This document shows positions 1-13,600 of a DNA stretch of 64,000 bases, piece after piece. The notes below the pieces were generated by a model, which saw only the letters and a program-made list of their open reading frames with translations, searched no databases and had not been told where the DNA came from. Source of the stretch: Mytilus galloprovincialis. Taxonomy: Eukaryota > Mollusca > Bivalvia > Mytilida > Mytilidae. Numbering within the stretch: position 1 is the stretch's first letter; every line of letters begins with the position of its first letter. A program made the position numbers and the translations under genes. The stretch covers positions 58,061,560 to 58,125,559 of the forward strand of contig NC_134839.1 of NCBI RefSeq assembly GCF_965363235.1. Reading direction: 5' to 3'.

Positions 1-312
1 TTGGCTCTTGTTTTTCATGCTTAGAATGTAGCATTTCTTTGCGTTGAACCTCATACCTAAGTTAATTGCCCATACTTCCAAGATTCCACTGTCACTTCTT
101 CCGATTGTTCTACTTCTACTTTCATTTCTCTGTTTGTAAAGAACATATTCGGACAGTTGTGTATTTGACTTCCTATTCCATATATTCGCCCGTTTTTGGA
201 AAGTGTTTCTTATGGGGTACTGTGTTGAAGGCTTTGGTGAAGTCGAAGATGGCATTATCAGGGTGCAGACCGGCGTCCTATGCTTTCATGAAGTCGTTTA
301 GTGTGAATAGTA
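1..312 (-). mobile_element. LINE reverse-transcriptase fragment, cut by left edge
   Basis: Read on the minus strand, about 215-310 gives IFDFTKAFNTVPHK, the conserved DFxKAFDxV segment of non-LTR reverse transcriptases. About 1-80 gives WAINLGMRFNAKKCYILS, matching a segment found further along such proteins. The stretch that should lie between them, including the catalytic ADD box, is missing, and a stop interrupts the frame upstream of the first motif. It is a dead LINE remnant continuing off the left edge. The exact clade (CR1, Jockey or similar) cannot be settled from this much sequence. Confidence 0.7.
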
Positions 313-494
313 ATTAGGTATCGAATGAGTAGCCAGATCTAAAACATGGTTTTATGATTTAAAAACAAATTCCTGTCTTTCCAGATTTTTCATTATGTGC
401 CTGCACATAATGTATTCAACACTACTTTACAAGGAAGTTAGCTTTTAAGCGCTCCTGTAGTACAGAATAAGATGGTACAAATAAACTTATCATA

Positions 495-660
495 GATACC
501 AGGATTGAATTTTAATTTTTGTGTCAGACACATGTATTGTCTACAAAAGACTCATTAGTGAAGCTTGTATCAAAAGATTGTTAAAGGCCAAATAAAGTAC
601 GAAGTTGAAGAGCATTGAGGACCAAATATACCTAAAAGGTAATTTATTCCTCAGGTAAAA
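495..660 (-). repeat. Family-1 interspersed repeat, fragment
   Basis: A diverged minus-strand copy of the dispersed family whose hallmark is GACGAAACGCGCGTCTGGCG. The words CTACAAAAGACTCATTAGTG, TTAAAGGCCAAATAAAGTA and AGCATTGAGGACC match the reverse complement of the fuller copies at 30650-31025 and 48165-48600. Confidence 0.6.
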
Positions 661-1403
661 AAGCCTTAGAGTTTCAAAAATTTAATGTTCTGTAAACAGT
701 AGATTTATAAATTAAATTATGAACATATCAATAACTCAAGTCAACACTTTGTGCTGACTACTGGGATGGTGAAACAATCGGGGTACACTTTTATCACTAT
801 GTTTAAACAAACTTTTTTAATTTGTAGTAGAAAAAAACATTTCTTTCTCTCTCTTGGTAGAACATCTGATATTGTTTTAAGAGATGAATGGTGTTTTACA
901 GTTCAAGGATGACATCATTTGCACCAATCTCTCATTATAGGCTAAAATGTTGGTCAACATAACAAAATGAGTATATAACTTTTTTTTAATCTAACATTTG
1001 ATATAGAAATTGTAAAGTAACATAAAAAAATATTTTAATAAAAAATAATTGAAATATTATATAAAGCTCCGTCTACAAAATGCATAGTTATCTATGTGGA
1101 ATGTATTTTAAAAACAATACAAGTGAGATTCATTTAAAGAAGAGAAAAAATATTCAAAAATTATACCATCACCTCATTGAAGTAAACCGCCTATAAAATA
1201 ACAAGATTTTCATTCCTCTGTCATACAATGAGCACACAAAAAATATTCTATAAAATATAAGGTTAAGTAATTTAGAATAGCAAACACCATTACAGTCAAT
1301 TAGAATTGCAAACTATATTAGTCAATATAAACTTTGTTTTGAGTAAATTCAACATATTGCACAAGTCCTGGTAATTTTAACACACAAAATTTAGGCTATG
1401 GTA

Positions 1404-1669
1404 TTACATCCATGGTCCCCAGTAGCCGCCAAGAAGTTCAGGATTGCCTCTCTTATCTTCCTTAGGATAATAGCATGGGACAGAAGTATGGTTAAAACCT
1501 TGTAATAAGTCTAACATTGTTTTGACAATATCTGGATATTTATTGGATAAATCTGTATGTTCAGTTGGATCTTCAGCTATATTAAACAGCCAGAGATTTT
1601 TCTTTTCACTTTCATACTGGTATATGGCAGAGAGATGTGAAGTTGGTTCAGGTATCCAACTACCATTTC
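1404..1669 (-). CDS. ARSB: ARSB exon 8, stop and C-terminus
   Basis: Encodes NGSWIPEP through [20 protein letters not shown] to GGYWGPWM, then TAA. Acceptor TTTTCAG. The 266 bp including stop equals the vertebrate last coding exon as I recall it. Confidence 0.95.
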
Positions 1670-4600
1670 CTGAAAAGATAAAGGTAGCATGTATTTAATA
1701 TAGTTTTTGTCATTCTGCTTGTGTATGTATGTAAAACAAAAAATAAAATGTTTTTGGGGTTATTTTTTTAATTCAATAATGTTTAAGAATTCAATACAGT
1801 GAAGTTCCAAGGAACATCCAATGTAAACTTGTGTAATTAAAAACCTTTCATGTTCAGCACCAGCTATTTATCTTTTTCCTTACATTTTTGTAATAGGAGG
1901 AGAAGCAATGAGTTTGGGTTTCTTTTTATTACTTAATGTTTGATTCTTAATTTCTGGAGAGAAAAATCATATTTTTCAAAGGGGAAGTGAAAAGAGAAGT
2001 TTGCTTTAATTAAAAATTAGTTAGAAAAAAAAGAGATGACTTTGACTTTAAAAACATTTTTGTTCCTGTATATAATTAATAAAAGTTTATTCTTTATATA
2101 ACTAAAATCACAAGAATAAGTTGTCATTAGAAAAAAATCCCATGCCTTCATGTATCAGAGCTCCAGATAAGAATTCAGAAATTGGGTTTTTTACCCACCA
2201 TTTTCTTATATAATTGGGTGATAAAGTTTTATAATTGCATTATCAATTCCAATTCACCCCTCATGTTAATATCAAATTGGGTTTTTCACCACCAAGCTCC
2301 TGAATGTATTGGGTTTTTTCATCAACACAATATTGAATATTTAGGCAATATCAACCCCAGATTTTTTTCCATCTTAAATATGTTTCTTTTTTTGTTTAGC
2401 TGTTTTATTTGGTTTATTCACTGAGGAGCAATTGTACGTTTAATTTGTGTCCCGTTCCAAACCTTCTGCCAGTTTTGTATTTTCTCACAAAAACGGATAT
2501 GTGTATTCACAGGTACTCGTCTTGCACCTTTATATAATAAATTCTGAGACCAGTGCCTATGTGTGTATTCATTAATTAACCGTAAAATGAAAAAAAAAAT
2601 ACTACATAAACTCTAATTATACTTGAATGATTTTGGTTTATTCAATTTATATAAATCTGGGTTTAGTTGTCTTTTATTAGAACTTTTGGTTTCTCATGCT
2701 TTATCATATCATAATTGATTTGGCCGTTCACTTTTTCCAACTGATTTCGTTTTTGACGAAACCCCATGTTTATTAGCAATGTTCTCGTTTGAAGGTACGC
2801 ACACACGCCCGTGCTTTCGATGGACGCTTCCTAAAACACTGGCTGAGTCTTGTTATCATAACTTTCCCTCAGCTTTTCAAAAGAAGCAGAAAACATGCTT
2901 CTATTTAATATTTTTACCGGACATTCACTTTCGTTTTAATTCAATGTATGTTATGATAAATCTCGAGCACTGCAAAAAAAATTATGACTAAATGACACAC
3001 GCTAATTGGATAAACGCAGAGAAGACCGAAATGTTTTCAAAAACACGTTTACCTATTGAGTAACGGAAAACTCCAACAGGGACCCATTTCAGCTACTTGA
3101 TGCAGGGATCTATTTTTAGAACGAAAGGAAATTTCCAATTTTAAATATTATAAACATAGATCTACGCGACGACTGTAAACAGATAAGGGTAAATAACGCA
3201 AAAAGTAGTCAATTAAAGGGTTGAGAACTCATGGTTTGGGCATATAATTGGGTTTTCCTTTGAATTAATTGGGTTATTGAACCCTGCAATGGGCAATTGC
3301 ATTGGGTTTTTTATTATTTGTATTGCGTGATCACGCAAATACGCAGCTTATCTGGAGCTCTGAATGTATGATGAAAAGACAGTGCCTTAGCTTTACCGTT
3401 TATCAGGTGAAAGAAGATAAACACAAATTTGAAATTAAAGTACAGTTATTGACTATTTAAAAATATTATTTTCCCAAAAACTGATAAATACTTTCATATT
3501 CATATGTAAGACTCGAAGGTGCAATGGGGACACAGAAGTACGATGGTCACGCTGAAGTGCCATGGTCCACGTCAAAGTACAATGGTTTTGCATGATGTTT
3601 GAGTATTGTATTATATAACGTTTAAATACAACATTGATTTGCAAATAGAAGGATAGGGTTTTGTAGATGAAGATTTCATGCTCGAAAAGGATATGAAGGG
3701 AAAAAAACAATCGATGACAGAAACGAACAATTCAAGTCCCTAACAGAATATTTTTAACCATTCAAGCAGCAAATTAGAGAGAGCAACTAGGCTGCAACTT
3801 GATGAACTTGGTCAGAAAATAGGCTATACAGTGTTCTGAATTATGCCGCAAACTAATGGCACTGAAATAAGGTATACTAATATAATTTAAAATAGTAATA
3901 TTGATTTATCTTTAAGTAAGCTTCACCTGATTTTATGTGGACAATTTAAAATAATAATTGAGAGTATTAGCAATGTTTTTGCTAATCAAGTTAATACAGT
4001 TGTTTAACCCTGAGATAAATACTGATTCGTAAGAACATCTAACTCTAGTCTTATTTTATTGTGGTTAACTGTTTGCAACATAGTAGGTCGAAATTAACCT
4101 GACTGCTCCCTACGTGTACTTCCTAAAATAGTAGAATAATTGTTTTTATCAATTTCTAAGTTTTGTCAAAACTTTGATAAACTGAAATGCACCCTGCTTA
4201 GTTTTATCCTATAGATATAAACGCTAAATATTTGTTTTCATTTTGCCCTTGAACGCCCTAGCGTAGATATCAACAAGTTAATGTCACAATGTCACCATCG
4301 CACTTCAGGGTGTTAACTATCGCACTTCAGCGTGGACCATTGCACTTCAGAGTGACCATCGCAGTTTGGAGTACCATAGCGGTTCTGAGTACCATAGCCG
4401 TTTGATGGATTTAGATTGGGTACTGTAAACACTGGAGCAAAAACAGTTGAATCAAAAAAATTGTGAAACATCTCTGCATAGTGAAATTATTTAAGGTTGA
4501 TTTTGTTTTATTATGAAAACCATATTCTAAACCTTTTAACAATATCACAGTTAAAAATTGAAGTTAAATAAGCTTTTCAAAGAGAACCCCCACTTCCCTT

Positions 4601-7600
4601 CCCTACACACACACACACACAAAATTATCAATCTCTGACCTTAGTAAAGATTATGAATTTTCAAAATATTTTCAATCATTTTTTTTACCAGGAAAATTAA
4701 CAAATTTTATTTAACAGGAAAATTAACAATTTCTGAAAATTAAATGACTTGATCCAGAATCTCTGAGGTATTTTACCCCTAAAAATGTAGTTTGATTTGT
4801 AATTCAAGTCTAAACTGTATATAATTTACCTGGATTCCCTGTAATTAACTTCCAATCTTTGTATCTTATGGCAGCTCTTACTCGACTATCAAATGTATCA
4901 TTGTATGCCGGTTCACCAACTGTTTTAAATAATGGGTCTATATTATGGAGAAGAACCTTTCTAGGACCTTCCACCCCTTCACTGAAATAAATAATTACAT
5001 AATATTTTATTTTGTGAAAGTAGATTTCTGGTGGATTAATATTGTAAGTATCTAAATATGTCAACAAGATGTGTTTAAAAAGTTGTAGCAATATTAATAT
5101 ATACATTAAAGAATCTTGAACTTTTGTATACACAATTCACCAAAGTTTCATACATATTGGTTGAAGCTTTTTTGAGTTAATGTCTGACATGTTGACGACA
5201 GACAGACAGACAGTCAATGATATACCATAATATCTCTTCCAAGTAAAAGACACCCTTGTAGATTTCAAAAAAGAGCAGGCTAATGCCGCTACAAGGCAGC
5301 ACTCGCACCCGTAAAGTGGAAAGTAATATAACTTGCAATAACTTGTTTCCCAATCCACTATAAATAAATATGTTTAAAATAACCAACTAACTAACTAACT
5401 ACCATAAGAAATCCCGTAAATGGGCATATAAAAATTTAGAAGAAATCAAGAAAATTTCATTTGCTGAGAACGGACATTTCACTAGTTATAAGAAATATTT
5501 TTCTCACCCATCTCAATAAATGTGAAAATATCACATAAATTAGAGAAAATGCTGTGGAGATTCAATAACTTTGGTACTTTTCAATTTCTTACATACCGTA
5601 TAGTGGATTATTTTCGCGGGTGTAAAATTTTGTGATCTTTATTGAATAAGGTATTAGAATATTTTGATGGTTATTATTTTGCCGGATTCAAAACTGTTGT
5701 CAATACCTTTGCATGTGCCGGTTTAAATAAGCGAAATTTATTTTGGCGATTTTGTTCAGCAAAAACGAGCTAAATTTCCCGCTATACGATATGTCCATGG
5801 TAACAGTGGTCCTTTTTAAAAGGCAAATGTTTAGGAAGTTCATGTGTTTTTTTGGAATGGGAAATTTTGTTTTGAAATTAATTCTTTTACTAACCTGATC
5901 GTTTTCCACTGGTCATAGCCATCTAGAGGTTTTGTTCCATTGAGATTTCCCCCAGCAAGACCAACCAGTGTAGGGAACCAGTCTGTCACATGCATCAATT
6001 CTTTTGTACTGGTTCCTTTATTTTTCAGCATATTACCATGAACGAATCCAACCCCTCTCATTCCACCCTCCCATAAAGAGTGTTTCCATCCTCTCAATGG
6101 CCAATTATTTCCTCCAGAAAGAATTTGTCCACCATTGTCTAATCATAATTAAAAGGAGTATTAAATATGAAATAAAAACAAATTAAAGTAAATACACTTT
6201 TTTATACTCATGCATTTGCTTGCACCTGTCCTATGTCTGTAACCTGATGTTCAGTGGTTATCATTTGTTGATGTGGTTCATACGTGTTTTTTGTTTAATG
6301 TATTTTTTATATATATTAGAATTAGACTTTTAGTTTCCTGTTTGAATGGTTTTACACATGTAATATTTTGGGGCCCTTTATAGCTTGCTGTTAGATGTGA
6401 GCCAATGGTCTGTGTTGAAGACCGTACTCTGACCTATAATGGTTTCTTTTACAAATTGTGACTTGCATTGGATGCAAAGGACTTAAACACAAATTAATGA
6501 AGTGACCTTTGAAACTCGATAGGCATTGCTGATCTTCAATGTCTGCATTTTGTAAGTTGCAGGCAGATTTTGAAAGTGCCCATTTTAAAATTGTATGCAA
6601 ATTTTGAGAGTGAACAGGCATGTTGTTAAAAACATTAAGCATTTTTACCAAAGTTTATGTATGTTTATATTAAAGTTTACAGACTGACAGACTTCACAAC
6701 AGGATATATAACCACTACAAATAAGAGTTGCTAGTCCCTTTGGACATAATTTATTTGCGATATTAATTAGAAAATTTGAATATTCATTTTTGAGAACACA
6801 TAGGTATTGGTGTTTTTATTATGAACCCGTAGGTAATGATGTATTTTCATGAACATATGCTTGGATGTTTTTTTTTGTGAACACATATTTATTGAATGGG
6901 TCATAAATTGAATGGGGAAATGTAACCTGTTGAAAATCTTATGACTTCACAGGTAGCCTTTCTATATGTGCTATTCCTACCAACTTATAAGTAGCGTAAA
7001 GGAATTTTCAAAAAGACTTCAATGAAAAAATCAAAGCAGTGATGCAAATTATTTTGGAATTTCAATTGAAGAAACTCAGATTGATTTGTTTATATCTTTT
7101 TTTTTTTTTTTTTTAGAAATATTTGCAATTTAATAATTTGACAAGAAAGTCAAAGGAAATCTTCAAACATGTAGCATATTTTATATGCCATCTATAAATG
7201 ATGATTATCTTAATCATTTCCAGACAGGGACATTGAAAATGTCTTTTCTCAACAACAACAAAAATTAATAACTACACAAGTTATATACCAGTAGAAAAAA
7301 CAAGTAGTGTGTTGTTCCATATTCCTTTCTGTTTAAATGTCTCAGTTATATTACCGACAGCTTCATCCATTGCTGATACCATACCTATAAAATTATAAAA
7401 AACATAATAGAAGTTATCTCCCCTTATTTTACATCATTAACAAGAAGATTACGTATTATCAACAAATAGTTTTTTAAGAAAAATCAAAAATTCACAATTT
7501 TTGAACGAACACAATCAGTAATATTTCAGAAAATAAAAGAGATATATGCATTAACTTTTCATAGTTCAATTAGTTGTAGTATGCAAAATTTCACAAAAAT

Positions 7601-10600
7601 CTGTGACATAATCCAACTACTGTCCCTTGACTTTATCATAAGCTACTCAATTTTATGACACTGTGATAACATGATTTCATCTTAATTTTTTCTTATTTTG
7701 ACGTTTTTAACAAAGAAAAACAAATACTGGTACACTTGAATTTCTCAAAAAAAACTTTGTGTTTTGAATTAATTCAGTCTACTTTTATGTTGACAAGATA
7801 CTAATTTCTTCAAGAGACATATATTCATATTGCATAAATTGGAAAATATTTTGACCTAGACCTTATCACTTGACACAATTCAAACATCTTTTAGCCCAAA
7901 AAATCAAATGTAAATCTGGGAATATAAAACACATTTTTTTCTTGACTAAAAGTAATTACCAGAAAATGTAATTATGTTGAATAACTGTAAATTCAGAAAT
8001 TATTGTGTGCATTTATTATTGCTATTTTGTTAGTTTAGACTAAAATGACATTTTAATTTTCGTAATATTGAGAAAAATCCTGTTTATTTATATAAAAAAA
8101 TTCATCAAAATGCAAGTTTAAACTATTTGGATTATTACCCTGTCACATTTTTTGCAATACTAAATACATTGTAATAATTTCTGCATTTACAGTACCTGCA
8201 TATGATCTCCTGTTTCTGTTCTTAATGTTATCGTAGGGTGTAACATACTCTTCTGGTACTTGTAATGGAGAATGTACTGCTTGGAACGGAAGGTAAATAA
8301 ACAATGGCTGAAATATTTTATAGAATAATAAAAGCTTAAATATAGATAGCATTTTTACTTAAGACATCTGATCTTCTGTATTGTTTTGTACAACACATAC
8401 CAGAATTTATAATTTTTTTGTATGTATTATAACATGCACATATTTTTCTATTAAGATATTATTTATTTGCAAATTTTACCAAGGGTTAACCAGATGCTCT
8501 GCAGGGCGCAGCTTTATACGACAAATAATTCATAATTGGTTTGAGCCATACCCCACAAAAGTCAATCCTAACCATCCCCAATCTAATTAAAAACCGATCT
8601 CTCATCGCTCCTGTTTCTGATATGTCGTGTGGGAGATCTAACGAAACCCGCTTTGAGGTCACATGTGAGTGACCTTGTAGGTGTGTCTTTTTCGACCAAT
8701 GAAATTGAGTCTTCCACGATCTTGAAAGTTTATCGTAAGGCAAAGGGATGTAACTCATTTTATTTACCACGAAATCGTCAGTCAAAATAATTCATAAACT
8801 CTTTTGATTGGCTTATTAATAGGTCATCAACTCATTTGCATATCATTATAAATTCATAACTTCTAGTTCACTCACATGTGACCTCAAAGTGGGTTTCGTT
8901 AGATCTCCCACGCGACATATCAGAAAACGGGAGCGATGAGAGATCGGTTTTTAATTAGATTGAACCATCCCTTGGTAGTATGGAATCGTGTGGTATAATT
9001 TCAGAAAGATTCATACTCTTTTACACAAGTTTTGTCTTGAAACTACAAAAATGCTTCTTTTTGGCTCTCTTTTTCTAGATTGTTTGCCCCATAACCCTTA
9101 AAATAAATCCCAAACTTCTACTGATGGTAATTAACATTGTGGTATAATTTCAGAGTAATTGAAATACTTATACACAACTCATTGTCCTGAAACCTTGGGC
9201 CCCTAATCCATAAACCTTAGGGACCATAACCCCAAAAATCAATCCAAAGCTTCCTTTTGTGGTTATAAACATTGGGTTTAAAATTTTATTCATTTCTATT
9301 AACTTATACTAAAGTTATTATCCGGAAACCATCCGTCTTCCAATGATGCTGACGAGGACACCGACGTGATACCAAAAAAATGTAATTCTTTGTTTAAAAA
9401 ATGACAATTAAGTATTATAAGGTCGGCCCTATTTGAAATCTCTCCTTGTGTAAAGATATGAAACTTCTTTATTATGATGCTGATAAAGCCCTTTAAAAAC
9501 AAATATAAGAAATTTCCTCTGCCTCAATTATAAACAAGTGAAACTGCGAGCTACTGCTCACTGATGATACCCCCGCCGCAAGTGGATAATATTAATAGTG
9601 TAAAAATATGCAAGTGTTCGGTAAACAGGAAGTTGTCGAGTGATGAATCTGAAAACGCATCACACGGTATAGCTGACTTATATAAATCCTGAAACCAAAT
9701 TTCAGAAATCCTTGTATTGTAGTTCCTGAGAAAAATGTGACGAAATTTTCAAGTTGGCTATCATGTGTAAAATCATACAAGTGTTCGGTAAACAGGAAGT
9801 TGTCGAGTGATGAATCTGAAAACGCATCACACGGTATAGCTGACATATATAAATCCTGAAACCAAATTTCAGAAATCCTTGTATTGTAGTTCCTGAGAAA
9901 AATGTGACGAAAATTTTCAACTTGGCTATCATGTGTAAAATCATACAAGTGTTCGGTAAACAGGAAGTTGTCGAGTGATGAATCTGAAAACGCATCACAC
10001 GGTATAGCTGACTTATATAAATCCTGAAACCAAATTTCAGAAATCCTTGTATTGTAGTTCCTGAGAAAAATGTGACGAAAATTTTCAACTTGGCTATCAT
10101 GTGTAAAATCAGACAAGTGTTCGGTAAACAGGAAGTTGTCAAGTGATGAATCTGAAAACGCATCACACGGTATGGCTGACATATATAAATGTTGATACCA
10201 AATTACAGAAAGGGTGGATGTGTAGTTCCTGAGAAAAATGTGACGAAAGTTTCATGGGACGGACTGACTGACGGATGGACTGACGGACGGACTGACGGAC
10301 TGATGGACGGACTGACGGACTGACGGACGGACGGACAGACAGAGGTAAAACAGTATACCCCCCTTTTTTAAAGCGGGGGTATAATTAACATTACTTTTTC
10401 TGTTACCTTCTCAGAATTATGATTGTTCACTATATCTATGACTTTCTCACTGAATAAGTGTGTTGAATATTTCCCATCAGCACTTGTAGGTTCTGTGTTG
10501 TCACGGAGATCCATTCCACAAAATCCACCATAACATCTTGAGTGCTTAAAATAATCTTCTGAACCAGTGAGATAGCCTGGAAAAGATTAGAACAAACTTC

Positions 10601-13600
10601 TATCATTACATATGAAATTAAGAGATGTGGGTAATATGTAAATTAGACAGCATCCCAGGAATACAAAATATCAAAAGATGTCTAGATGTTTATTGTCTGT
10701 CCTATATTAACAGCCTCATAATTTAATATCATGGTCACTATTTTCTTCATTTACAGACTGGTTTTTTTTTACCCAGTTCTTGAATTTTTTAGCGTTTAAT
10801 ATATATCTAAAATACATCAGGTCTTGACTTAAATATATAATAACAACTTTTCAATTGATTATGGCATATGTCCACTGGATAAGGGATTTTATCCTGCAAT
10901 TGGGTGTCCTACTATACAGATACAGCGCTACAGATATCGCTATGCTGTATCTGTATACTATACAGATATCGCTTTAAAGCTCCGCCCACTGCCGGACTGA
11001 GTATTGTTTGAACCTGTGTGACCTCAGAATGTGTATTCCAGTTGCATTCCAATGACGATGACACTTGTCGATTTCAAAACTTGAATGTGTATGATTGTGT
11101 TACAAAAAGTCAAACATGTCAATTTCATCATGCATGTTTAGCGACCTTTCAAGTCTGAAGCGTAGGACAACTCGTACACTTCTGTTTCAAATTTGACAAT
11201 GTTTTGTTATTTGTTTTTACCGTTGAAATTAGTTGTTATGTTAAAATAGATAATTATACACCTTGAGCGATGTATTATTGTTGACCATTCGGGATTCTTT
11301 TTTTGCGAACCCGTCTTCAGCGTAATGTGTGATTTTGATATTACTACGCGGGCCTCAAGGGATTACAAATTAAATATTAATTAAATTAATTAATTAAATA
11401 TGTTAGTTTTTGTGTCTTTCAAAACACAAACAATAAACAGAATTAATTGCAGGATAAAGACAACAACTGTTTAGTGTCTTTAAATATCAGCTGTATTTGT
11501 ACTCGGCTCGAAACAGGTGTAGTAGCTCGCTAAAAGCTCGCATACACCTTGTTTCCTAGCCTCGTACAAATACAGCTGATATTTAAAGACACTAAACAGT
11601 TATTGTCTATGTAATGTCCAGGTACATGTGTACATGTTTCTTTAAATAGCTGCTTTAAATACAAATTTGTTTTGAAGTTGTTTTTTAATTGCTGTTTACC
11701 TTACAACTGAAATCAAACTTTCCAGATATGTTCCTGTGAAAAGATTCTTAATAAATATTGTTACTTGAAGTTGAATCCCAATATTAAATTCAAAATGGGT
11801 CTCTAGTTTATGTAAAGGTTTACTGTTAAACCAAATGGGAAATTATATTATGTTTTTTTTTTTCAAGAACAAGTGTATTTTTAGGAAACAAACATTGCAG
11901 AAAAAATTCCTTATAGGGATCAGCCAGAGGTTATTTTTCAAGTGTTTTCATTTGTCCTGATGAAAAGTCTAACACGGCATCAAGGAGCCAAAAAGGGGGA
12001 CAAGTTGTCAAATATTCATAGCTGTTCTTCTAGAGACTAATTGAACTGATTAAATCTATTTTTACTTATTTATGTTTCAGGGGTTCAAATTAACATTTGA
12101 TACTGAAAGGTCCGGGACTTTTGACACTCCAAACTGAAAGGTCCATAACCTAAATCCAAGGTCCTACTTTAACATGAAATATTTCATAACTTATTAAGAT
12201 ACAAAATTTAATTGGCTTCTGGTGTAATTTTAGCATGTGATATAATATTTGAACTGCAATGTCATGAATGTAATGTTTACAAAATGTACAGTAGTTTAAG
12301 TTAACAAATACATCATTACATTGCCAGGCAATCATATACATGTAGCACCAAACTGTCATAGTCACTTTGGTCAAGTTCAACATTTATGAGTGCTTCAAAA
12401 AATTGCCTTTAAAATTCTATCATCATTAGCTGATTCTTTGGCTCATAACTAGGTAATGTAAACTTTTTATGTTTAATTGATCTTTTTGTGGGGTCCACAA
12501 CAATTAAATTTCTTATAACTGCAAAAACAAACAAAAACATTTATCCTTACCAAATATTAAAGCATTCTCAAATAGTCTATGAGATCTTTTTAAGTACTGA
12601 TCATATACTCATTCAAACTTCCTATTGGTAGGTAGTCTGGTCAAGCAGATACATGCATGAACTAAAAACTTATATTAAGATCTCACCGTAATATGAATCG
12701 AACCCTCTGCTTGTAGGCAAATATTCCTTCTTATAAAATCCAAGATGCCATTTTCCAACTGCATGAGTAGAGTAACCAGCTTGTTTCATTTTATCAGCTA
12801 TGGTTGGACTGTCTAAAGGTAAGCCACTGGGTTGTAGTGGCCATATAATTCCATGCTGCAATCCAGTATGAATCTGAAGAAGAAAAAAAACATTCAATGA
12901 ATTTCCTGGTACTTAACTTCATGAACTTTCACCTTTTTATTTGTCACATAATCTTCAAGCATGCATGTGTATTCATTTTCACAGATTCATTTTATCATTA
13001 CTGGTACATGTATATGTATATGTATTTTAAAACAAATGTAAAATTTGGAGATACTGTATGATTTGAAAATGAGACAACTAGAGATCAAATGCTATAGATG
13101 TTAGCCAATATAGGTTGTTGTACAACCTTTACCGATAGGTGAGCCGCCGCATAGGGATTTTGATTATGTGATTACTTGGCCGTTTTTATAGTGATTATTT
13201 GATTACCAGACCAAATATTTTATGATTAAATGATTATCTTAAAATCATGGACTGTATTTTTTATTATTTGAAATAAATGGGGAATGTTTCCATGGGACAC
13301 AGATGATGCCCCTGTTTGCCTATCATTAAAGTTTTCAAGGGACATAACTGAAGAACGGTAAAAGTGACGCTACCCAAATTTGTACTTGATCTGAGTTTTG
13401 TGGTAATAAGTATTATATAAGTGTCATAAAATTTGGTTGAGGCAAAATTAAGTAGAAAACAGAACAAAAAATTCAGCAATTTTTCCATTTGTAAAGGGAC
13501 ATAACTCTAAAACAGTTATAGTGACACCACCCAAATTCCAACTTGATCTGTTTGTTGTGGTAATAAGCATTGTGTATAGGTTACATACTATTTGGTTGAG

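Noticed and set aside
9592-10182. Long minus-strand frames (196 and 154 codons) over the 168 bp cores
   Set aside because: Two different frames are open at once because the repeat length is divisible by three. The sequence is a repeated non-coding element core.
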